DNA from: Halohasta salina
Lineage (GTDB): Archaea > Halobacteriota > Halobacteria > Halobacteriales > Haloferacaceae
NCBI RefSeq assembly: GCF_024178165.1
Contig: NZ_JAMZIE010000004.1
Coordinates: 124,001 to 188,000, forward strand
DNA length: 64,000 nt
Direction of reading: 5' to 3'
Part shown: piece by piece, positions 58,460 to 64,000 of the stretch
Layout: each line of letters starts with the position of its first letter
Position numbering within the stretch: the first letter of the stretch is position 1
Translations under genes and position numbers: made by a program
Notes under the pieces: model-generated
What the model was told of the DNA's origin: nothing
Seen by the model: only the letters and a program-made list of their open reading frames with translations
The model's database searches: none

Positions 58460-58833
58460 TACACGACCTTTCGCTGGCCCTCGTACTCGAGGTATTCGAT
58501 GTTCATGTCGCTCTCGAACTCCTCGTCTTCGGGGATGCGCATGGTGAACGTCTCGTAGGTATCGAGATCCATCACTTGGGCGTCGTCACCGGTCACGGAG
58601 ACGACCTGCCCCTGTTTTCGCTCGATGATCGGCACCCAGATCTTGGCGTCGACGGGCTGGCTGAGGCTCCGCTTTTTGTCGTCGAAGACGCCCTTCCCCT
58701 CGACACGGGCCTTCGCACTGCCGTGTTTGCCCGGTTTGGCCGTGCTGTAGTGGTTGATCTTACACGGGGAGTCGTCCATCATGACGTAGCTGCCTTCCTG
58801 AAGGTCGCGAACCTGCTTCTGTTCTCGCGGCAT
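58459..58833 (-). CDS. eif5A: Translation factor aIF5A
   Basis: aIF5A helps the ribosome through difficult peptide bonds and is modified on one lysine to (deoxy)hypusine. The 124-residue protein has [12 protein letters not shown], with the modified Lys36, and an OB-fold second half. Its start overlaps no upstream gene; GTTTATACT about 28 bases upstream gives a leaderless start. Its stop overlaps the agmatinase-like gene by one base, so translation is coupled. Confidence 0.97.
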   Translation of the reverse strand: MPREQKQVRDLQEGSYVMMDDSPCKINHYSTAKPGKHGSAKARVEGKGVFDDKKRSLSQPVDAKIWVPIIERKQGQVVSVTGDDAQVMDLDTYETFTMRIPEDEEFESDMNIEYLEYEGQRKVV

Positions 58834-58924
58834 GCCCGTCTCTTCTTGAGGGGCCAGTATAAACCGTTTGGAACGCGCCGACGCGAGAGTGATTGTCGGA
58901 TCGTCGCCGGCGACTACTCACATA

Positions 58925-58939
58925 GTAGTCACTGACTAC
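58925..58939. repeat. Perfect gene-end palindrome
   Basis: GTAGTC-act-GACTAC is a perfect 6-base palindrome. It contains the stop of the phosphoglycolate phosphatase gene (58929-58931). A further half-site CGACTAC lies about 15 bases to the left. Confidence 0.55.
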
Positions 58940-59597
58940 GCGCGTCGAGCACCGACAGCGTCCCGTCGAAGTACGAGTCGTCGGTCACGTGGTCGGCCGC
59001 CGCCAGCGCCCGGTCGTCGGCGTTGGCCACCGCATACGACTCCCCGGCGGTCTCGAACAGCGAGACATCGTTTTCGCTGTCGCCAACGGCAACGAACGCA
59101 CTCGGGTCGAGGCCGAGCAGGTCGGCGACCGCAACGAGGCCCTCACCCTTCTCGACGCCCGGCGTCTTCAGGTGGTAGGCGTAGCCCGTGTCGACGACTT
59201 CGAGGTCGAACTCGGCGGCGACCTCCCGCAGTAGCGCCTCGTCGGCCTCGGTCGAGGCGGCGATCTCGCTTTCCCGCCAGCGGTTGGTGGTGTCGACCGT
59301 CCCCCAGCCGAGATCGCCGCCCCGCTCGCGGAACAGTTCGATTGCGGCCTCGGCAGCCGACCGGTCGCCCTGAAACGCCAGATGATCGTCCGCACAGACG
59401 ACGCCGCCGTTTTCGGCGATCACGCGCTCGGGGATGCCGGCGAAATGACAGAGCGCGACCGGGTAGGGAAAGGATTTGCCCGTGGCGATGACGACCGGCG
59501 CAGGCCACTCGGGGAGCCGCTCGAACACCCGCGGGTCGACCCGGTGGTCCGGCGTCGTCAGCGTGCCGTCGATATCAAGCGCAAGCGGTGGTACCAT
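58929..59597 (-). CDS. Phosphoglycolate phosphatase (HAD superfamily)
   Basis: The 222-residue protein has the HAD motif ALDIDGTLTTPDH at the start, CHFAGIPERVIAENGGVVC in the cap and VAVGDSENDVSLFE near the end. These fit the archaeal phosphoglycolate phosphatase group (SPP-like). It would remove phosphoglycolate made in DNA repair or oxygenation. CGTTTTTGC about 28 bases upstream supports ATG 59597. Confidence 0.9.
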   Translation of the reverse strand: MVPPLALDIDGTLTTPDHRVDPRVFERLPEWPAPVVIATGKSFPYPVALCHFAGIPERVIAENGGVVCADDHLAFQGDRSAAEAAIELFRERGGDLGWGTVDTTNRWRESEIAASTEADEALLREVAAEFDLEVVDTGYAYHLKTPGVEKGEGLVAVADLLGLDPSAFVAVGDSENDVSLFETAGESYAVANADDRALAAADHVTDDSYFDGTLSVLDARSQ

Positions 59598-59700
59598 GGA
59601 CAATCTTGGTGGGCAGACGCAAAAACGGCTCGACGGGCGGTACTGTCAGTGCGGAAGAACTCATCTTTTTCATAATAGATGGTGTAGTATCTGGCGTCGT

Positions 59701-60696
59701 ATGAAGAAACTGATCAACGATCCAGAGACAGTCGTCGACGAAATGCTCGAAGGAATGCTCGCGGCCTATCCGGGAGAGCTTCGACGGCTCGATGATACGG
59801 AGGTGATGGTACGGGCAGACGCTCCCGTCTCGGGCAAAGTCGGGATCGTCTCGGGCGGTGGCAGCGGCCACGAGCCCACACACGCCGGGTTTATCGGCGA
59901 CGGAATGTTGGACGGTGCGGCCGCGGGTGAGGTATTTACCTCGCCGACGGCCGACCAGCTCAACGAGATGATCGAGGCCTGTGATTCGGGCGAGGGCGTC
60001 CTCTGTGTGGTCAAAAACTACGAGGGCGACGTGATGAACTTCGAGACCGCCGGCGAGATGGCCGAAATGGAGGACGTCGACGTCAGACAGGTCGTCGTCA
60101 ACGACGACGTCGCCGTCGAGGACTCGCTGTACACCAGCGGTCGACGGGGCGTCGCGGGCACGATCTTCGTCCACAAGGTCGCGGGGGCAAAGGCCGCCGA
60201 GGGCGCGGACCTCGAAGAGGTCGAGCGCGTCGCCAACAAGATGATCGACAACGTGGCGACGATGGGGGTCGCACTCACCTCCTGTGTCACCCCCGACAAG
60301 GGTGAACCGACCTTCGATCTCCCCGACGACGAGATCGAACTCGGGATCGGGATCCACGGTGAGCCGGGCACCGAGCGCACCGATATGATGAGCGCCGACG
60401 AGATCACCGACCACCTCACGGAGAACGTTCTGGAGGACCTCGATCTCGACGAGGGCCAAGAAATCATCACGATGGTCAACGGGATGGGAGGCACCCCACA
60501 GTCCGAACTATTCATCCTCAACCGTAGGCTCCAGGAGATCGTCGACGATCACGGCCTCGACACGTGGGACGCGTGGGTCGGTGACTACATGACCTCGCTG
60601 GACATGATGGGGGCGTCGATCACCGTCGCGGCAGTCGACGACGAACTCAAAGACCTGCTCGAAGCGCCGGCCGACACGCCCGCGCTCACCGTCTGA
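59701..60696 (+). CDS. dhaK: Dihydroxyacetone kinase subunit DhaK
   Basis: DhaK holds dihydroxyacetone by a hemiaminal bond to a histidine and passes phosphate from DhaL. The 331-residue protein has SGGGSGHEPTHAGFIGDGML (residues about 52-71) and the substrate His in GIGIHGEPG (about 217). Its own TATA-like CATAATAGAT (59670-59679) gives a leaderless start. dhaL follows after 134 bases with its own promoter, so dhaK and dhaL need not be one transcript. Confidence 0.95.
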   Translation: MKKLINDPETVVDEMLEGMLAAYPGELRRLDDTEVMVRADAPVSGKVGIVSGGGSGHEPTHAGFIGDGMLDGAAAGEVFTSPTADQLNEMIEACDSGEGVLCVVKNYEGDVMNFETAGEMAEMEDVDVRQVVVNDDVAVEDSLYTSGRRGVAGTIFVHKVAGAKAAEGADLEEVERVANKMIDNVATMGVALTSCVTPDKGEPTFDLPDDEIELGIGIHGEPGTERTDMMSADEITDHLTENVLEDLDLDEGQEIITMVNGMGGTPQSELFILNRRLQEIVDDHGLDTWDAWVGDYMTSLDMMGASITVAAVDDELKDLLEAPADTPALTV

Positions 60697-60830
60697 GCCG
60701 ATCAGCACACCCTGTTTTTCGACGATCACCGCTGACACGCCGAACCTGACACCGGTACAGACAGGTAATCCGACATTTTTCACTGTTTTTCAACATAAAT
60801 ACTTTGACCTTCGGGGGACTCTCCGTACGT

Positions 60831-61544
60831 ATGGTAGATGAAGCAACGCAGCGGGAGGCGATCCGGGCAGCCGCCGAGGCAGTCGCCGACCGGCTCGAGG
60901 ACGAAAAGACGCATCTCACCGATCTGGATTCGGCGATCGGCGACGCCGACCACGGGTCGAACCTCGCACGCGGCTTCCGGGCAGCCGCGGATGCGGTGGT
61001 CGACGACGACGAGTCGACGCCACAGGAACTGGTCAAGACGATCGGTGTCACGCTGATCTCGGAGGTCGGCGGAGCCTCCGGGCCGCTGTACGGCGGCTCG
61101 ATCATGAGCGCGAGTGCGACCCTCGACGATGGACTGACCGCCGAGAGTTCGGTGGCGTTCGCCGAGGCCTACCTCGAGAAGGTCAAAGACCGCGGCGACG
61201 CCCAACTCGGCGCGAAGACGATGGTCGACGCGCTGACGCCGGCGGTCCACACGTTCAAGAAGTCGATCGAGGTCGACGAGCTCCCGCCGCTGACGGCGCT
61301 GGCGAAGGCAACGGCTGCGGCCGAGCGGGGCGTCGAGTACACGGTCCCGCTCCGGGCACAGAAGGGCCGGGCCTCCTTCCTCGGCTGGCGGTCGGTCGGC
61401 CATCAGGACCCCGGGGCGACCTCGACGTGGTTCATCATGCAGGAACTCCTCGACGTCGCCGACGACTACCTCGACGGCGAGGTCGACGTCGACGCCAGTT
61501 CGCCGACGATCCCCGAGGAAACGCCCGACGAGGAGGAGTCGTGA
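60831..61544 (+). CDS. dhaL: Dihydroxyacetone kinase subunit DhaL
   Basis: DhaL binds ADP permanently and hands phosphate to DhaK. The 237-residue protein has the magnesium-binding IGDADHGSNLARG and VGGASGPLYGGS, both family marks. Its TATA-like CATAAATACT (about 60793-60802) is 34 bases before the ATG. It overlaps dhaM by four bases as GTGA. Its acidic 25-residue tail is a haloarchaeal addition. Confidence 0.95.
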   Translation: MVDEATQREAIRAAAEAVADRLEDEKTHLTDLDSAIGDADHGSNLARGFRAAADAVVDDDESTPQELVKTIGVTLISEVGGASGPLYGGSIMSASATLDDGLTAESSVAFAEAYLEKVKDRGDAQLGAKTMVDALTPAVHTFKKSIEVDELPPLTALAKATAAAERGVEYTVPLRAQKGRASFLGWRSVGHQDPGATSTWFIMQELLDVADDYLDGEVDVDASSPTIPEETPDEEES

Positions 61545-61924
61545 TCGGCCTCGTCGTGGTCTCCCATAGCCATGCGGCCGCCGAGGGCATCTGCGAGCTC
61601 GCCGCCCAGATGGGCGGGGACGCCCCGCTGGAGCCCGCCGGCGGCGACGGCGACGGCGGCATCGGCACCGACGCCGACCGGATCGGCGAGGCCATCGCGG
61701 CCGCCGACCAAGGCGAGGGCGTCGTCGTGCTGGTCGACCTCGGCAGCGCGGTGATGAACGCCGAACTCGCCATCGAAATGACCGAGGCCAACGCCACGAT
61801 TGCCGACGCACCGATCCTCGAGGGCGCGCTCAACGCGGCTGTCGAGGCAACGAACAAGAAGGCAACCGTCGACTCGGTACTCGAAAAGGCCGAAGAAGCC
61901 CGCACCTACCGAAAGGTAAGCTAA
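61541..61924 (+). CDS. dhaM: DhaM, PTS EIIA-type phosphotransfer subunit
   Basis: DhaM takes phosphate from HPr and rephosphorylates DhaL-ADP. The 127-residue protein has the active His9 in VVSHSHAAAEG, the mannose-type EIIA start. It is a single domain, unlike E. coli DhaM, which fuses EIIA, HPr and EI-like parts. The GTG start overlaps the dhaL stop (GTGA). ptsI and ptsH, facing it, supply the missing parts. Confidence 0.93.
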   Translation: MIGLVVVSHSHAAAEGICELAAQMGGDAPLEPAGGDGDGGIGTDADRIGEAIAAADQGEGVVVLVDLGSAVMNAELAIEMTEANATIADAPILEGALNAAVEATNKKATVDSVLEKAEEARTYRKVS

Positions 61925-61984
61925 GGCTACCGCCGGCGAGGGGATGTTTTCGTAGTCGTTCGACCAACCGAGGCGACGGTAGCC
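61925..61984. terminator. Stem between dhaM and ptsI
   Basis: GGCTACCG (61925-61932) pairs with CGGTAGCC (61977-61984) across 44 bases, exactly between two convergent stops. It may end transcripts from both sides. Confidence 0.4.
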
Positions 61985-62012
61985 AGCGCCTAATTATCGA
62001 CCGAAAATCGAG

Positions 62013-63722
62013 CTACAGCCGCTGGCGGACCTCGGCGAGCGTATCGGCCGCAAGCATGGCGTCGGCGAGTTCGGCAGCGGCCTCGGTGTCGACCTCGCGG
62101 ATCGCCGTCTTCACATCGGGGATCGTGACGGCGCTCATGCTGAGTTCGTCGAGACCCAGTCCGACCAGCAGTTCCGTGAGGTCGGGATCGCCGGCCATCT
62201 CGCCGCACATCCCGACCCACGCGTCGCCCGCGTGGCCCGCGGTGACGGTGCGGTCGATCGCCCGGAGGACCGCCGGGGCCAGCGGGTCCTGATACTCGCT
62301 CATCCGATCGAGGTCGCGCTGGGCGCTCTGGATGTACTGGGTAAGGTCGTTGGTGCCGATCGAGAGGAAATCCACGCGCTCGGCGAAGGCGTCGGCCAGA
62401 TACGTCGACGCTGGCGTCTCGACCATCACGCCGAGTTCGGGGATGGCGTAGTCGACACCCTCGTCGTCGAGATCGTCGGCGACACTCTCGACCTGTTCGA
62501 GGGCGGCCTCCAGTTCCTCGACCGTCGAGACCAGCGGGAACATCACCGCGAGTCCGGCCCCGGCGTCGGTCGCGGCGACACGCAGGAGCGCCCGGAGTTG
62601 GGTCTCGAAGAGGTCGGCATGCTCGTCCAGCGAGAGGCGAATGCCGCGTGCGCCGAGGAAGCCGTTTTCGTCGGGATCGAGCCCCAGATAGTCGATGGGC
62701 TTGTCGCCACCGACATCCAGCGTGCGGACGACGATCCGCGGCTCGCCGTCGCCCGCGACGCCCGCCGCGAAGGCCTCACAGACCTCGTGGTAGGCCGCGT
62801 ACTGCTCGTCCTCGTCGGGCGCGGCGGCGCGGTCCTGAAAGAGGAACTCGGTCCGGAAGAGACCGACACCATCGGCCCCGCGGTCGACCGCCGGGCCGGC
62901 CTCGGCGGGTGTCCCGAGGTTGGCCGCGATCTCGACCGACCGGCCGTCGGCGGTTGCGACCGACTCCTCGACGACGGCGGTCTGGGTCGACTCGGCGGCC
63001 CGCTCGCGGGTCGCCGCGTCGGGATCGGCGATCACGACGCCGTCCTCGCCGTCGACGACGACGTCGGTGCCGTCGTCGACCGCGTCGAGTTCGTCACCGA
63101 CACCGACGACCGCCGGAATCCCCAGCGAGCGGGCGATGATCGCGGCGTGAGCGGTCCGGCCGCCCTCCATCGTGGCGATCCCCGTAATCGAGTCGGGATC
63201 GAGTTGGGCGGTGTCGCTCGGGGTGAGCAGTTCGGCCAACACGACCGACCCATCGGGCAGCGAGCCGAGGTCGGTGCGTTCGGTGCCGGTCAGCAGCCGG
63301 AGCAGGCGGTCCCGGATGTCCCGGAGGTCGTCGGCCCGCTCGGCCATCATCCCGTCCATCCCCGCGAACTGCTCGATGGGCCCCGCGAAGGCCTCTTTCA
63401 CCGCGTGGGGAGCCGGCAGTCCCTCCTCGAGGGCTTCCTCGACCCCGCTTTCGATCTGTGGATCTTCGAGGAACTTGAGGTGGGCGTCGAACACTGCTGC
63501 TTCATCCTCGCCCACGCGCTCGCGCGTCGACTCGCGTTCGGCCTCCAGTTCGGCGCGGGCGTCGGCCTGCGCGGCGTCGAACCGCTCGCGCTCGGCGACG
63601 GGGTCGACGCCGTCGACCGGCGGCTCCTCGAGGTCGGTCACGTCGGTCGGGCGGTACCACACCGCCGTGCCGACGCCGAGCGTCGGCGTGGCACCGATCC
63701 CCTCGAAGCGGCGCTCTGTCAC
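62013..63722 (-). CDS. ptsI: PTS enzyme I (PEP-protein phosphotransferase)
   Basis: EI takes phosphate from phosphoenolpyruvate onto a His and gives it to HPr. The 569-residue protein has the active His in GGRTAHAAIIARS (about residue 191), GADGVGLFRTEFLFQDR and the PEP site IGTNDLTQY. Its GTG start at 63722 overlaps the ptsH stop (GTGA), so they are co-translated. No sugar-specific EIIC is seen in the window; the visible target is DhaM. Confidence 0.96.
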   Translation of the reverse strand: MTERRFEGIGATPTLGVGTAVWYRPTDVTDLEEPPVDGVDPVAERERFDAAQADARAELEAERESTRERVGEDEAAVFDAHLKFLEDPQIESGVEEALEEGLPAPHAVKEAFAGPIEQFAGMDGMMAERADDLRDIRDRLLRLLTGTERTDLGSLPDGSVVLAELLTPSDTAQLDPDSITGIATMEGGRTAHAAIIARSLGIPAVVGVGDELDAVDDGTDVVVDGEDGVVIADPDAATRERAAESTQTAVVEESVATADGRSVEIAANLGTPAEAGPAVDRGADGVGLFRTEFLFQDRAAAPDEDEQYAAYHEVCEAFAAGVAGDGEPRIVVRTLDVGGDKPIDYLGLDPDENGFLGARGIRLSLDEHADLFETQLRALLRVAATDAGAGLAVMFPLVSTVEELEAALEQVESVADDLDDEGVDYAIPELGVMVETPASTYLADAFAERVDFLSIGTNDLTQYIQSAQRDLDRMSEYQDPLAPAVLRAIDRTVTAGHAGDAWVGMCGEMAGDPDLTELLVGLGLDELSMSAVTIPDVKTAIREVDTEAAAELADAMLAADTLAEVRQRL

Positions 63723-64000
63723 GGCAACTCCATCTCGTCGAGTTCGTCTTCCGGCGTCGAGAGGATCACCTCGAGGGCGTCGAGGGCGGCCTCGGCGTCG
63801 GGGCCCTCGGCGACCAGCCGGACCTCGTCGCCGCCGCGGACGCCGAGCCCGGTGACCCCGAGCATGCTGTCGGCCGATACGGCCGGCCGGTTGCCGTCGA
63901 CGGCCGCGACGGTGACCTCGGCGTCGAACTCGCCGGCGGTCTCGACGAAGGTGGCTGCTGGGCGGGCGTGAAGTCCGTCGTCAGGGACGACTGTCAGGAT
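63719..64000 (-). CDS. ptsH: Phosphocarrier protein HPr (5' end cut by the window)
   Basis: The visible 93 residues begin ILTVVPDDGLHARPAATFVE, with the active His in GLHARPA, and include SADSMLGVTGLGVRGGDEV and an acidic end DELDEMELP. Only a few residues are probably missing at the N-terminus. It is the phosphate carrier between EI and DhaM. Its stop overlaps the ptsI start. Confidence 0.93.
   Translation of the reverse strand: MLTVVPDDGLHARPAATFVETAGEFDAEVTVAAVDGNRPAVSADSMLGVTGLGVRGGDEVRLVAEGPDAEAALDALEVILSTPEDELDEMELP

Noticed and set aside
1-64000. CRISPR arrays, tRNA or rRNA genes
   Set aside because: Read through the gaps on both strands; no regularly spaced direct repeats with unique spacers and no tRNA-like TTC arm plus anticodon stem were found. 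The only regular repeat array (46672-47049) is coding. A tRNA/covariance scan would settle any missed small RNA.

Overview
The window is chromosomal DNA from a halophilic archaeon (class Halobacteria). It is GC-rich, the proteins are strongly acidic, and the gene content is haloarchaeal: CetZ tubulin, coenzyme F420 genes, archaeosine tRNA modification, TFB, TFS, aIF5A with an agmatinase-like partner, bacterio-opsin-activator type regulators, Tat signals and type IV pilins. Many genes have a TATA-like box (often GTTTTTGAC or TTTTTGAG) about 26-30 bases before the start codon, the usual sign of leaderless haloarchaeal transcripts. The genus cannot be named from the sequence. I saw no rRNA, tRNA, CRISPR array or intact insertion sequence.

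Layout. 1-342: tail of an unknown gene and two strong hairpins. 343-4021: small conserved proteins, a TrkA-like K+ regulator flanked by two stand-alone RAM-domain proteins, thymidylate kinase and an epimerase. 4333-8825: cetZ with the coenzyme F420 (FO) genes cofC, cofG and cofH. 8918-12104: purine synthesis (purC, purU, purS, purQ). 12175-15308: a pilin-like LamG protein of lower GC, the archaeosine enzyme RaSEA, a second pilin, and a small gene that appears split between two frames. 15397-25805: a Bat-type regulator, archaeosine synthase arcS and tgtA, a Nudix hydrolase, TFB, a METTL5-type RNA methylase and a PAS histidine kinase.

26020-35609 is the most unusual part. Five same-strand genes encode a giant FtsZ/tubulin-like protein with a long coiled coil, a polytopic membrane protein with a cytoplasmic GTPase-like domain, a single-pass protein with two predicted outer beta domains, a two-helix membrane protein, and a Tat-exported beta-propeller with a cytoplasmic tail. 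The last two share the same cytoplasmic module. The set resembles a membrane-remodelling or envelope-associated cytoskeletal machine and is the best candidate for a poorly described system.

35659-43237: GMP synthase subunit B and CTP synthase with a small partner, a DUF389 membrane protein, a saccharopine-dehydrogenase-like protein, a beta-RFAP-synthase-like GHMP enzyme and an HTR-like RecA-fold protein. 43338-53772: coiled-coil and zinc-ribbon proteins with TFS, an acyltransferase, a 21-residue-repeat protein, PspA, a Tat lipoprotein, UspA, a Vms1-like release factor, a cyclophilin and small haloarchaeal families. 53831-59597: threonine synthase with a hydrophobic tail, a phosphoesterase, an HdeD-like protein, agmatinase-aIF5A and phosphoglycolate phosphatase. 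59701-64000: dihydroxyacetone kinase dhaKLM facing ptsI-ptsH, a phosphorelay from PEP through EI and HPr to DhaM and DhaKL.

Two patterns recur. First, several genes (cetZ, purU, the METTL5-like gene and perhaps the histidine kinase) are preceded by a tiny ORF that starts at about the leaderless distance from the TATA box and ends on or next to the real start codon. Second, a 15-base partly palindromic element near GTAGnCGTCGACTAC sits at many gene 3' ends.
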